Positions 7,628 to 15,412 of a stretch of 34,512 nt of DNA are shown in pieces (position 1 is the first letter of the stretch; each line of letters opens with the position of its first letter). This stretch comes from DASRHK01 sp035650495. GTDB taxonomy: Bacteria; Pseudomonadota; Gammaproteobacteria; Nevskiales; Nevskiaceae. Made by a program: the position numbers and the translations under genes. Where the stretch lies: the NCBI GenBank assembly GCA_035650495.1, contig DASRHK010000034.1, forward strand, positions 1 to 34,512. Reading direction: 5' to 3'. The notes under the pieces were generated by a model that did no database searches, was not told the DNA's origin, and saw nothing but the letters and a program-made list of their open reading frames with translations.

Positions 7628-8812
7628 CTACAGCATCTCGATCGCGACCGCGACGGCCTCGCCGCCGCCGATGCACAGCGTCGCGACGCCGCGTTTCTTG
7701 CCGTACTTCTTCAGCGCGCCGATCAGCGTCGACAGGATGCGTGCGCCGGAAGCGCCGATCGGATGACCGAGCGCGCACGCGCCGCCGTGCACGTTGACCT
7801 TGTCGTGCGACAGGCCGTGCTCCTTCATCGCCGCCATCGTGACGACCGCGAACGCCTCGTTGATCTCCCACAGATCGACGTCGCCGACTTTCCAGCGCGC
7901 CTTCTTCAGCACGTCGGTGATCGCATGCACCGGCGCGATGGTGAACTCGGCCGGCAGGCGCGCGTGCGTGGCGTGCGCGACGATCTTCGCGAGCGGCTTG
8001 ATGCCGCGCTTCTCGGCCTCGCCCTGCGTCATCAGCGTGATCGCGGCGGCGCCGTCGGAGATCGAGCTCGCGCTCGCTGCGGTCACCGTGCCGTCCTTCT
8101 TGAACGCGGGCTTGAGCGACGGGATCTTGTCCGGTTTGGCGCGCGACGGGCCTTCGTCGTTCTTGATCTGCTGCGCGCCGTCCTTGCCGCCGATCTCGAC
8201 CGGCGTGATCTCGAAATCGAACGAACCGTCCTCGTTCGCCTTCTTCGCGCGCGTCACTGAGGCGACGGCGAATTCATCCTGCTGCTGGCGCGTGAAGCCG
8301 TACTTCTCGACCGTGCGCTCGGCGTAGACGCCCATCGGCGTGCGCTTCTCGTAGGCGTCCTCGAGACCGTCGAGCGCCATGTGATCGAGGATCTCACCGT
8401 GACCGTACCGATAGCCGCCGCGGCCCTTGGTGAGCAGATACGGCGCATTCGTCATCGACTCCATGCCGCCGGCGACCATGACTTTGTTGGTGCCGGCCTT
8501 GATCAGATCGTTCGCGAGCATCACGGCCTTCAGGCCGGAGCCGCACATCTTGTTGATCGTCGTCGCGCCGGCGGAGTCGGGGAGTCCCGCGCCGCGCGCA
8601 GCTTGCCGCGCGGGCGCCTGGCCCTGACCCGCGGGAAGCACGCAGCCCATGATCACTTCGTCGACGTCGGTCGGCTTCAGGTGCGCGCGGTCGACCGCGG
8701 CCTTGATCGCCGCGGAGCCGAGCTGCGCTGCGGTGAGCGGCGACAGCACGCCCTGCATGCTGCCCATCGGCGTGCGGGCAATGGAGGTGATGACGACGTC
8801 GGTGGCCGACAT
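7628..8812 (-). CDS. Acetyl-CoA acetyltransferase (thiolase)
   Basis: The 394-residue product is a biosynthetic-type thiolase that condenses two acetyl-CoA to acetoacetyl-CoA or performs the reverse. Key residues are intact: Cys90 in NKMCGSGLKA (acyl acceptor), NEAFAV near residue 316, His350 in CALGHPIGASGAR and Cys380 in CIGGGEA. Length and motifs match AtoB/PhaA proteins. No phaB, phaC or ato partner is next to it, so pathway (polyhydroxyalkanoate, ketone body or amino acid breakdown) cannot be chosen from context. The gene converges on the hydrolase at 7613 with a REP-like repeat between, and is divergent from the pilin-like gene at 8884. A GGAG sequence lies about 10 bases before the ATG at 8812. 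Confidence 0.95.
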   Translation of the reverse strand: MSATDVVITSIARTPMGSMQGVLSPLTAAQLGSAAIKAAVDRAHLKPTDVDEVIMGCVLPAGQGQAPARQAARGAGLPDSAGATTINKMCGSGLKAVMLANDLIKAGTNKVMVAGGMESMTNAPYLLTKGRGGYRYGHGEILDHMALDGLEDAYEKRTPMGVYAERTVEKYGFTRQQQDEFAVASVTRAKKANEDGSFDFEITPVEIGGKDGAQQIKNDEGPSRAKPDKIPSLKPAFKKDGTVTAASASSISDGAAAITLMTQGEAEKRGIKPLAKIVAHATHARLPAEFTIAPVHAITDVLKKARWKVGDVDLWEINEAFAVVTMAAMKEHGLSHDKVNVHGGACALGHPIGASGARILSTLIGALKKYGKKRGVATLCIGGGEAVAVAIEML

Positions 8813-8883
8813 GGAACGCTGCTCCGGAAAGGAAATCGGGGATGTGTTTATTATCGCGCATCCACTTCATCGGGGGGTGAGAC

Positions 8884-9834
8884 GTGGCGGAATCGACTTC
8901 AATCCGGCGCAGCAACGGCGAAGTGACGTGGCCTGCGCTGCTGGCGCTGATCGGTGCTCTCGCGATCGGCTTCTGGCTCTACCAGCGCCACAACGCCGCG
9001 AAGATCTACGGTCCCGCGGTCGTCGCGGCCTCGATCGCGACGATCCGGACGCCGATGATGCAGGTCGAAATGGCGGTGCAGAACGACGGCGAGCTGCCGA
9101 AGACATCCGACCGCGCAGGCTTCACGCCGATCGACCAGAAGGTCGGCGCATCCGATCGCATCGTGCGGCTGCGCGTCGAGATGCTGCCGGAAGGCGAGTT
9201 GGTGATGCACTACGACGGCTGGCAATTCCATGACGGGATCCTGCGGCTGACGCCGATCGCCGCGGACAACACGCTGCGGTGGAAATGCGATTCCGTCGGC
9301 ATCCCGCACGAATGGATCGATGGCTATTGCCAGCAATTGGCGCAGCGCACGGTGCAGGTCGCGCTTGCCGATCCGCAGGTCGCCCGGGACGCGCAGGCCG
9401 CGCGCGATTCCCAGGATGCGCAAATGGCGGCGCAAGCGGCGGAGCAGGAAGCGAGGATCTGGGATGCGCCGTTCCGCTCGAAAGGAACGCTCGGCGGACA
9501 CTCGGTGGTGATCGCCGAAGCGCTCGCGCGGCTTCGGCCTTACCAGGATGCGATGCAGGACTACTTCAACGCCAACGGGAGCCTGCCGGGCAGCGGGGAG
9601 CCGATGAATGCGAGGTTCGGCGGGGAGCAACGTCACTTCGACGTCATGGGTCATCCGGTCGAGATCTCGTTCGGGCCGGGAATGATCATCGTGTCGGTCG
9701 AAGGCCTGTCGCCCGAGAGGATCGACCTGGACGTGGATGCGGTGATCCAGGACAAGCTGCTGCGCTGGACGTGCCGACCAGCCGGTGGTCCTGCGCCCGT
9801 GGAAGTCCCGCAGGAGTGCTATCGCGCCGAGTGA
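8884..9834 (+). CDS. Membrane-anchored protein with two tandem pilin-like domains
   Basis: The product is 316 residues from a GTG at 8884 preceded by a G-rich ribosome site. One membrane helix spans residues 16-33. Two similar domains follow, at about 41-150 and 205-313. Each has a starting helix, an NGxLP-like element (NDGELP at 67-72, NANGSLP at 229-235), a beta region and an LRWxC motif with a second cysteine 14-15 residues later (Cys135/Cys149 and Cys297/Cys312). This matches the globular part and C-terminal disulfide loop of type IV pilins. No prepilin cleavage motif is present, so it is probably not assembled into a filament. An Ala/Gln-rich linker joins the domains. The 3' end overlaps the convergent kinase gene by 16 bases. 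Function unknown. Confidence 0.72.
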   Translation: MAESTSIRRSNGEVTWPALLALIGALAIGFWLYQRHNAAKIYGPAVVAASIATIRTPMMQVEMAVQNDGELPKTSDRAGFTPIDQKVGASDRIVRLRVEMLPEGELVMHYDGWQFHDGILRLTPIAADNTLRWKCDSVGIPHEWIDGYCQQLAQRTVQVALADPQVARDAQAARDSQDAQMAAQAAEQEARIWDAPFRSKGTLGGHSVVIAEALARLRPYQDAMQDYFNANGSLPGSGEPMNARFGGEQRHFDVMGHPVEISFGPGMIIVSVEGLSPERIDLDVDAVIQDKLLRWTCRPAGGPAPVEVPQECYRAE

Positions 9835-12326
9835 CCCTCGGCGAGGCTCGCCGGGAACTCGATCTCGAACTCCGCGCCGATGCGATCGCGCCGATTGTGC
9901 GCGCTGATGCGGCCGCCGATCGCCTGCACGAGGCCGCGCGCCACGGCGAGCCCGAGCCCGATCCCCGCGTGCTGCTGGCCGGCGACGCGCACGCGGTAGA
10001 GGAAGTCGAACACTTTCGGCAGCTCCGCCGGCGGAATGCCGGGTCCTTCGTCGCGGACCGACAGCGTGATCGCAAACCGGTGCTGCGCGCCGCCGATCTC
10101 GATCGGGCTGCCTTCGCCGGAGAACTTCGCCGCGTTGTCGAGCAGATGGATCAGCGCCTGCTCGAGCAATTCCGGATCGACCGAGACGCTCGGCAGGTCG
10201 GCGGGCAGGCTGATGCGCACTTCGCGGCCGGCGAGGATCTTCTCGCTGCGCCGCACCGCGGACTCGACGATCGAGCGCAGGCTCACGGCTTGCGGCTGCG
10301 TGAGCAGGGTGCCGGCGTCGATGCGCGTGATCAGGACCAGGTTGTCGAGGAAGCGCGTCATGCGCTCGGTCTCGTCGAGCGCTTCGTCGAGCATGTCCTC
10401 GCGCGTCACCGCGCGCCGCAGGCGTCCCTGCGAGCGCAGCGTCGCGATCGCTTCGTGCACGACGGCCAATGGGCTGCGCAGCGCGTTGGAGATGGCGTCG
10501 AGCAGCGATCCGCGCAGCTTCTCCGCTTCGGCTGCGAGCTTCGCCTGATCCTTGTCCTTGGCCAGCCGGATGCGCTCGAGCGCGATCGCGGCGAGATCGG
10601 CGAGCGCGTCGAGGAGCCGCCGCTCGTGCGGCGCGAGCGCAGGTCCTTCGCGACGCACGCCGAGCACGCCCAGCGTCGCGCCGCCGCCGCGCACCGGCAG
10701 AAACAGTCGCGACGCCTCGGGCAGCGTGTCGGTGCCATGCCCGGCCGGCAGTCCCTGCTCGAAGCACCACTTCGCCGCCACGAGATCCGCGCCTTCGACC
10801 TTCGCACCCTCGGGCTCGATCGCGCGGAGGCGCAAGCCGTCGCCGTCGGGCGTGAGGATCGCCGTCTCGACCTTGAGCGTGTCGAGCGCGTATTGCGTCG
10901 CGGCCTTGAGCACGTCGCCGATCTTGCGCAGCGCCGTGAGGCGGCGGCTGAACATCAGCAGCCCGGCCGCGCGCTCGGCGCGACGGGTCGCCGCGCGCGC
11001 CAGCAGGCGCGATTGCACGGCGCGGGCGGCGGCGAAGATCAGCGCGGTGGAAAGCCACAGCAGCGCGAAGATCGGCATGTTCGCGAAGCGCTCGAGCGCG
11101 AACGCGATCGCCATCATCGAGCCGACCAGCAATCCGGCGCGGATATGCGCGGCGGCGACGCTCCATTCCCAGCGGGAAAGCGTGAGCGCGCTCTCGGCGG
11201 GCGCGTCCTCCTGCGCCATCAGCTGCACGGTGATGTTGCCCGCGCGGTTGGTCAGCTCGCGCACGACCGAGCCGTAGAAGAGCTCGTACCACCGGCTGCG
11301 CCGCGACTGGCCGAGGATGATCTGCGTGACGTTGTGCTCGCGCGCGATGCGCAAGAGCTCTTCGGCGATCGAGCCCGACGCCGGGATGGACAGCGTCTCG
11401 GCGCCGAGCGATTCCGCCAGACGCAGCGTCTCGCCGATGCGGTCGAGCTCGGCTTGCGAGAGGCGCGCGTCGCGGGAGGTTTCCAGATGCACCGCAAGCC
11501 ACGGCGCGGCGAAGTGATCCGCGACGCGTCGCGCATAGCGCACCAGGGAAACCGAGCCCGGCATCTCGTTGACGCCGACCAGCACGCGATCGCCGGCGGC
11601 CCAGATCTCCGACACGCCGCGCCTGCGCCGATGCTCGCGCAGCCGCTCGTCGACGTTCTCCGCGGTGCGGCGCAACGCCAACTCGCGCAGCGCGGTCAGG
11701 TTCGACGGCGTGAAGTAGTTCGCCAGCGCGCGCTCGCCGCCTTCGCCGGGATAGACCTTGCCTTCGCGCAAGCGCTGCATCAGATCGTCGGGCGTGAGAT
11801 CGACGACTTCGACTTCGGCGGCGTCGAGCACGGAGTCGGGCACCGTTTCGCGCACGCGCACTTGCGTGATCTGCGCGACGACGTCGTTCAGGCTCTCGAC
11901 GTGCTGGATGTTGAGCGTCGTGTAGACGTCGATGCCGGCGGCGACCAGCTCGTCGATGTCCTGATGGCGGCGCGGGTGCCGGCTACCGGGCGCGTTGGTG
12001 TGAGCGAGCTCGTCGACGATCGCGAGCTGCGGCGCGCGCGCGATCAGCGCGTCGAGATCGAGCTCGTCGACCGACTGCTCCTTGTGCGTCACGCGACGCG
12101 GCGCGATCGACTCCAGGCCGGCGAGCAGCGCTTCGGTCTCGCGGCGGCGGCGCGTGTTCAAGGCTCCGACGACGACGTCGATCCCCTCGGCTTTCTTGCG
12201 GCGCGCCGCGGTGAGCATCTCGAAGGTCTTGCCGACGCCGGGCGCGGCGCCGAGGAAGATTTTCAGCTTGCCGCGCACGGCCTGGGCAGGCTCGGCGGCG
12301 ATCGCGGGGGCTGACCCGTCGTTCAT
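9819..12326 (-). CDS. KdpD-family sensor kinase lacking the phosphoacceptor histidine
   Basis: The product is 835 residues. The N-terminal KdpD domain is complete with a Walker A motif GAAPGVGKT (26-34), followed by a universal-stress-protein domain (about 245-372). Only two membrane helices are visible (about 396-412 and 417-435), where KdpD normally has four. A GAF-like domain (about 465-585) and a kinase core follow. The ATP-binding half is intact: N-box Asn731 (HLLDNAAKF), VRDEGPGIP (757-765) and GIGLGLAVARG (788-798). The H-box, however, reads AISNALRSPL: the histidine that should be phosphorylated is Asn614 (codon AAC at 10487-10485). No kdpE or kdpFABC genes are near. It may signal through its N-terminal domain or bind ATP without phosphotransfer. 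It is divergent from the dehydrogenase gene. Confidence 0.9.
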   Translation of the reverse strand: MNDGSAPAIAAEPAQAVRGKLKIFLGAAPGVGKTFEMLTAARRKKAEGIDVVVGALNTRRRRETEALLAGLESIAPRRVTHKEQSVDELDLDALIARAPQLAIVDELAHTNAPGSRHPRRHQDIDELVAAGIDVYTTLNIQHVESLNDVVAQITQVRVRETVPDSVLDAAEVEVVDLTPDDLMQRLREGKVYPGEGGERALANYFTPSNLTALRELALRRTAENVDERLREHRRRRGVSEIWAAGDRVLVGVNEMPGSVSLVRYARRVADHFAAPWLAVHLETSRDARLSQAELDRIGETLRLAESLGAETLSIPASGSIAEELLRIAREHNVTQIILGQSRRSRWYELFYGSVVRELTNRAGNITVQLMAQEDAPAESALTLSRWEWSVAAAHIRAGLLVGSMMAIAFALERFANMPIFALLWLSTALIFAAARAVQSRLLARAATRRAERAAGLLMFSRRLTALRKIGDVLKAATQYALDTLKVETAILTPDGDGLRLRAIEPEGAKVEGADLVAAKWCFEQGLPAGHGTDTLPEASRLFLPVRGGGATLGVLGVRREGPALAPHERRLLDALADLAAIALERIRLAKDKDQAKLAAEAEKLRGSLLDAISNALRSPLAVVHEAIATLRSQGRLRRAVTREDMLDEALDETERMTRFLDNLVLITRIDAGTLLTQPQAVSLRSIVESAVRRSEKILAGREVRISLPADLPSVSVDPELLEQALIHLLDNAAKFSGEGSPIEIGGAQHRFAITLSVRDEGPGIPPAELPKVFDFLYRVRVAGQQHAGIGLGLAVARGLVQAIGGRISAHNRRDRIGAEFEIEFPASLAEGHSAR

Positions 12327-12389
12327 CGCACCATTTTACGCCGCGGCTCGCAGGGCTTCGTTGCGCGATGCCGGTTGGTAAAATGGCGA

Positions 12390-13439
12390 ATGCCCGTATT
12401 CACGCATCCGGAATTCGACAGCCATGAGCTGATCGCCTTCCGACACGACCGCGACAGCGGCTTGAAGGCGATCATCGCCGTCCACAACACGCGCCTCGGT
12501 CCCGGCCTCGGCGGCTGCCGCATGTGGCCCTATGCCGACGAAGGCGAAGCGCTCACCGACGTGCTGCGCCTGTCGCGCGGCATGACTTACAAGGCCGCGC
12601 TGGCCGGCTTGCCGCAAGGCGGTGGCAAGAGCGTGATCCTCGGCGATCCGCGCCGCGAGAAGACCGAAGCGATGATGCGCGCGATGGGCCGCTTCGTGCA
12701 GACCCTGTCGGGCAAGTACATCGTCGCGGAGGATTCGGGCACCAACGTCGACGACATCAAGCTGATGGCGCAGGAGACCTCCCACGTCGGCGGGCTCGCC
12801 GGTGAAGCGGCAGTGAAGGCGGGTCGCACGGGCGATCCATCGCCGGCCACCGCGTACGGCGTCTTCGTCGGCATCAAGTCGGCGGTGAGTTTCAAGCTCA
12901 AGCGCGAGGATCTCTCAGGATTGCGCGTCGCGATCCAGGGCGTCGGCAACGTCGGCTATCGGCTCGCGAAGCATCTGCACGACGCCGGCGCGAAGCTGTG
13001 GGTGACCGACATCTACGCGCCTGCCGTCGAGCGCTGCGTGAAGGACTTCGGCGCGATTGCGGTGCCGATGGATGCGATCCACGCCGTCGACGTCGACGTG
13101 TTCGCGCCGTGCGCGCTCGGCGCGATCCTCAACGATCGCACCATTCCCGATCTCAAGGCGCCGATCGTCGCCGGCGCCGCGAACAACCAGCTCGCGCGTC
13201 CCGCGCACGATCGCATCCTGCTCGACCGCAAAGTCCTGTACGCGCCGGACTACGTGATCAACGGCGGCGGCATCATCGAGATCTATCACGAGACGGTCGG
13301 CTACGACCACGCCAAGGCGCACGCGCATCTGGATCGCATCGGCGACACGCTGACGTCGATCTTCGAGCGCTCGGAGAAGGAGAAGCATCCGACCGGCGCG
13401 ATCGCGGATCGGATGGCGGAGGAGATTTTCCGCAAATGA
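12390..13439 (+). CDS. Leucine dehydrogenase-type Glu/Leu/Phe/Val dehydrogenase
   Basis: The product is 349 residues and catalyses NAD-dependent oxidative deamination, probably of leucine and other branched-chain amino acids. The N-terminus MPVFTHPEFDSHE is typical of leucine dehydrogenases and fixes the start at 12390 rather than an in-frame TTG at 12375. Lys68 (GMTYKAALAG) and the catalytic Lys80 (GLPQGGGKSVI) are present. The nucleotide-binding motif GVGNVG is at residues 184-189, and PDYVINGGGIIEIYHE is near the C-terminus. Length fits the family. The related phenylalanine and valine dehydrogenases cannot be excluded by eye. The 3' end faces the EVE-domain gene across a palindromic repeat. 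With ilvD and the amino acid transporters it suggests branched-chain amino acid turnover. Confidence 0.92.
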   Translation: MPVFTHPEFDSHELIAFRHDRDSGLKAIIAVHNTRLGPGLGGCRMWPYADEGEALTDVLRLSRGMTYKAALAGLPQGGGKSVILGDPRREKTEAMMRAMGRFVQTLSGKYIVAEDSGTNVDDIKLMAQETSHVGGLAGEAAVKAGRTGDPSPATAYGVFVGIKSAVSFKLKREDLSGLRVAIQGVGNVGYRLAKHLHDAGAKLWVTDIYAPAVERCVKDFGAIAVPMDAIHAVDVDVFAPCALGAILNDRTIPDLKAPIVAGAANNQLARPAHDRILLDRKVLYAPDYVINGGGIIEIYHETVGYDHAKAHAHLDRIGDTLTSIFERSEKEKHPTGAIADRMAEEIFRK

Positions 13440-13445
13440 TGTTTC

Positions 13446-13478
13446 CCCTCTCCCTCTGGGAGAGGGTCAGGGTGAGGG
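13446..13478. repeat. Palindromic intergenic repeat / two-way terminator
   Basis: CCCTCTCCC (13446-13454) and GGGAGAGGG (13458-13466) form a perfect nine-base stem with a TCT loop, followed by TCAGGGTGAGGG. This CCCTCACCC...CCCTCTCCC pattern is recognisable as a highly repeated intergenic element of many Beta- and Gammaproteobacteria. It lies between convergent genes and supplies the stop codon and last codons (KPSP) of the EVE-domain gene. Confidence 0.75.
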
Positions 13479-13937
13479 TTTCTTTTCCAGCGACAGAATG
13501 AAATTCCAATGCTCCGGCGTCACCGGCATCACCGACAGCCGACCTGCCGAGAGCAGCTTGAAGCCGCCGAGCTTCGCCGCGTGCTCGCGCAATTCCGCCA
13601 AAGCCACCACGCGCTTGAAGTGGCGCTGGTACTTCACGTCGACGAGATACCAGCGCGGATGCTCGGGCTTTGATTTCTCGTCGTAGTAGTCAGATTTCCT
13701 ATCGAACTGCGTCGGATCCGGATACGCGTCGGTGACGATCTCGCAGATTCCCGCGACACCCGGAATCTCGCAGCTCGAGTGATAGAAGAAGGCGAGATCG
13801 CCCGGCTTCATCTGCTTGATGAAGTTGCGCGCCTGGAAATTGCGCACGCCGTTCCAGGGCTCGGTCTGCTTCGGCCGCGCCTCGAGATCGTCGATGCCGA
13901 AGGTGTCGGGCTCGGACTTCATCAGCCAGTAAGCCAT
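13467..13937 (-). CDS. EVE domain-containing protein
   Basis: The product is 156 residues and consists of a single EVE domain, a PUA-like fold related to YTH domains and thought to recognise modified bases. The family hallmarks are visible: MAYWLMKSEPDTFGIDDL at the start, TEPWNGVRNFQARNFI, MKPGDLAFFYHS, and GVAGICEIV, then DPRWYLVDV-like text (HPRWYLVDVKYQRHF). It lies four bases after the folate cyclo-ligase gene, a placement seen in other Gammaproteobacteria. It is probably the last gene of the ssrS-fau transcript. The ATG at 13937 gives the usual N-terminus. The C-terminal four or five residues are encoded by a repeated intergenic element. Confidence 0.93.
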   Translation of the reverse strand: MAYWLMKSEPDTFGIDDLEARPKQTEPWNGVRNFQARNFIKQMKPGDLAFFYHSSCEIPGVAGICEIVTDAYPDPTQFDRKSDYYDEKSKPEHPRWYLVDVKYQRHFKRVVALAELREHAAKLGGFKLLSAGRLSVMPVTPEHWNFILSLEKKPSP

Positions 13938-13941
13938 CGCT

Positions 13942-14571
13942 TCACTTCCTCTCGAACCAGGTGACGCCGCGCTCGGTGACGATCGCGTCGAGCCGCTGAT
14001 CCCAGGGATCCGTCGGCAGCTGCGATCGCTCCTGCATCGCGTAAGCGTAGCCGACGACGAACGGCCGGCGGAACGGTCGCGGACGCGCGAGCAGTCGATC
14101 GTAGTAGCCCGCGCCCGAGCCGAGGCGATGACCGCGCGCGTCGAAAGCCAGCAGCGGGACGACGATCGCGTCGAGCTCGCTCAGTCGCGACGCGGCGCCC
14201 CGCGCAGGCGTCGCGATGCCGTGACGCCCGCGTCGGAGCGCGGAAGTCGCGCGCAGTTCGACGAACTTCAACGTCGTGCGCGCCGTGACGACCGGGAGAA
14301 AAACTTCGCGGCTGGCGCGCAGCAGTGCGTCGATCAGCGTCGAGGTGTCGAGCTCGCTGCCGTGCGCGTGATAGAGCGCGACGCGTCGCGCCGATGCGAG
14401 CTTGCGATTGCGGAGGAAGTTGCGCGCCGCGTCGTGAGCCGCGCTCGTTCGCGCAGAGGCGGGAATCGCTTTGCGCGCCGCGCGAAGCTCTTTCCTGAGA
14501 TCGGGCTTCGCGCTAGAAGGAGAGATGGTGCCTCCCGCAGCTACCGTAGTTGCTCGTGTACCTTGAGACAT
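13942..14571 (-). CDS. fau: 5-formyltetrahydrofolate cyclo-ligase
   Basis: This enzyme converts 5-formyltetrahydrofolate to 5,10-methenyltetrahydrofolate using ATP. The product is 209 residues from the ATG at 14571. Family motifs are present: LRKELRAARKAIP (25-37), HGSELDTSTLI, and the phosphate-binding FDARGHRLGSGAGYYDRLL (143-161), where Ala replaces a usual Gly. The first 22 residues are not part of the family core, but no other ATG, GTG or TTG exists in frame before the core. That start codon lies inside the 6S RNA gene, in its conserved 3' hairpin, so the coding region overlaps ssrS by about 45 bases. Either translation begins there on a read-through transcript, or an unusual start codon is used downstream. 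The placement after ssrS matches E. coli ygfA. Confidence 0.93.
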   Translation of the reverse strand: MSQGTRATTVAAGGTISPSSAKPDLRKELRAARKAIPASARTSAAHDAARNFLRNRKLASARRVALYHAHGSELDTSTLIDALLRASREVFLPVVTARTTLKFVELRATSALRRGRHGIATPARGAASRLSELDAIVVPLLAFDARGHRLGSGAGYYDRLLARPRPFRRPFVVGYAYAMQERSQLPTDPWDQRLDAIVTERGVTWFERK

Positions 14572-14711
14572 GGTCTCAAGTGGGTGCCGCGCCGGATCAT
14601 CGGGCTTCCCACTCGAAGGTGGGCTTGCACTCCAGGTCCAGGTAAAGGCTCCCGGTTTAGGTAAGTAGGCTCAAGGGGTTTAGAGCACTTACGTGTACCG
14701 CAGGAGACACC
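14527..14711 (-). ncRNA. ssrS: 6S RNA
   Basis: About 185 nucleotides, the same size as E. coli 6S RNA. It mimics an open promoter and sequesters sigma-70 RNA polymerase in stationary phase. The ends pair in a 12-base closing stem (GGTGTCTCCTGC at the 5' end with GCGGGAGGCACC at the 3' end, two G-U pairs). Inner helices are TGCTC with GAGCA and CCTTGAG with CTCAAGG. The conserved CCCCTTGAGCC and the 3' hairpin ACTTGAGACCATGTCTCAAG match the E. coli arrangement. It lies between zapA and the folate cyclo-ligase gene, the classical location. A -10 box sits exactly where the 5' end predicts. The ends are inferred and could shift by a few bases. Confidence 0.92.
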
Positions 14712-14717
14712 GGCTTC

Positions 14718-14723
14718 ACTATA
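14718..14723 (-). promoter_or_regulatory. -10 element of the 6S RNA promoter
   Basis: TATAGT on the minus strand, seven bases before the predicted 5' end of 6S RNA at 14711. No good -35 hexamer is found at 16-18 bases; a TCGACA box lies 23 bases upstream, too far for a standard sigma-70 promoter. Confidence 0.6.
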
Positions 14724-14802
14724 CCGCGATCGCGGTGGCGGTTGCGTGTCGATATTTTTTCGACGCCGAGGAACTTCGCCGGTGTCAAGCGGCGGCGCGA
14801 AA

Positions 14803-15126
14803 CTATTCCGCTGCGAGCGTGCTGTCGATGTCGAGGCGGAGCTGTCGAACGCGCTCGGCGGTCGCGGGATCGACGCCACCGACGCGATTGTCGCCTTTCA
14901 TCTGCAGGAGCTCGCGCGCGATGTTGAGCGCGACCATCACCGCGATGCGCTCGGTGCCGAGCGCCTTGCCGCGCTTGCGGATCGCCATCATGCGGTCGTT
15001 GAGGAATTCCGCGGAGACCACGAGCGCTTCGTGCTCGTCGGGCGGGCACTCGACGCTGTACTCGCGGCCCATGATGCGCACCGTCACTGCGATGCGCTTG
15101 CCATCGTCCTTCGCGGGCTCGCTCAC
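14803..15126 (-). CDS. zapA: Cell division protein ZapA
   Basis: ZapA binds FtsZ filaments and bundles them at the division ring. The product is 107 residues, typical for the family. The N-terminal globular part contains VTVRIMGREYSVECPPDE and ALVVSAEFLNDRMMAIR, followed by GTERIAVMVALNIARELLQ and a C-terminal helix for coiled-coil pairing. Its ATG overlaps the stop codon of the upstream coiled-coil gene by four bases (ATGA), indicating translational coupling. The 6S RNA gene follows with its own promoter. Position and gene order match Pseudomonas-type genomes. Confidence 0.95.
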   Translation of the reverse strand: MSEPAKDDGKRIAVTVRIMGREYSVECPPDEHEALVVSAEFLNDRMMAIRKRGKALGTERIAVMVALNIARELLQMKGDNRVGGVDPATAERVRQLRLDIDSTLAAE

Positions 15127-15317
15127 GCTTCGTTCTCCGACTCGAGCGTCTTCACGCGCTCGACCACGCCTTCGATGCGCTTGCGCAGCTCCGCGTTGAT
15201 GGCGATGAGGCGATCGCGCTCGCGCGCCAGGCTGCGCTTCTCGAGACGCGCCTGCTCGAGCGCGGCGATGAGTCGCTGCACCCGCTCCTCCAGCTGGGCG
15301 ATATCGTCTTCGAGCAT
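15123..15317 (-). CDS. ZapB-like coiled-coil protein (TIGR02449 type)
   Basis: The product is 64 residues, nearly all one predicted coiled coil: DDIAQLEERVQRLIAALEQ, then RSLARERDRLIAINAELRKR and ERVKTLESENEA, with leucine/isoleucine heptads and many charged residues. Short proteins like this precede zapA in many Gammaproteobacteria and resemble ZapB, a ZapA partner at the division ring. The four-base overlap with zapA supports a joint role. An AGGGG sequence lies just before the ATG at 15317. The direct role in division is inferred from neighbourhood and coiled-coil character. Confidence 0.88.
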   Translation of the reverse strand: MLEDDIAQLEERVQRLIAALEQARLEKRSLARERDRLIAINAELRKRIEGVVERVKTLESENEA

Positions 15318-15346
15318 GACCCCTGACGTTCTAGTAGTGGCGAAGC

Positions 15347-15383
15347 AAAAAAACGGCGGCGGACTAAGTCTAGCCCGCCGCCG
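15347..15383 (-). terminator. Intrinsic terminator of the Do-type protease gene
   Basis: On the minus strand, CGGCGGCGG pairs with CCGCCGCCG (15354-15362 with 15375-15383) around a 12-base loop and is followed by seven T. It sits 30 bases after the protease stop codon and before the ZapB-like gene. Confidence 0.9.
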
Positions 15384-15412
15384 TTTTGCTTGTCGAAGAC
15401 GCTTAGGTATAC

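Noticed and set aside
9819..9834. 16-base overlap of the pilin-like and kinase genes as evidence for a frameshift
   Set aside because: Both stop codons are clean and such short convergent overlaps are common; the same occurs at 18666-18680.
9279..12314. 1011-codon plus-strand frame opposite the KdpD-like gene
   Set aside because: No domain can be read in it, while the opposite strand encodes a multi-domain kinase; a shadow frame.
15123..15412. A possible third RNA gene between the ZapB-like gene and the protease
   Set aside because: The only structure is the protease terminator hairpin; no conserved RNA pattern.
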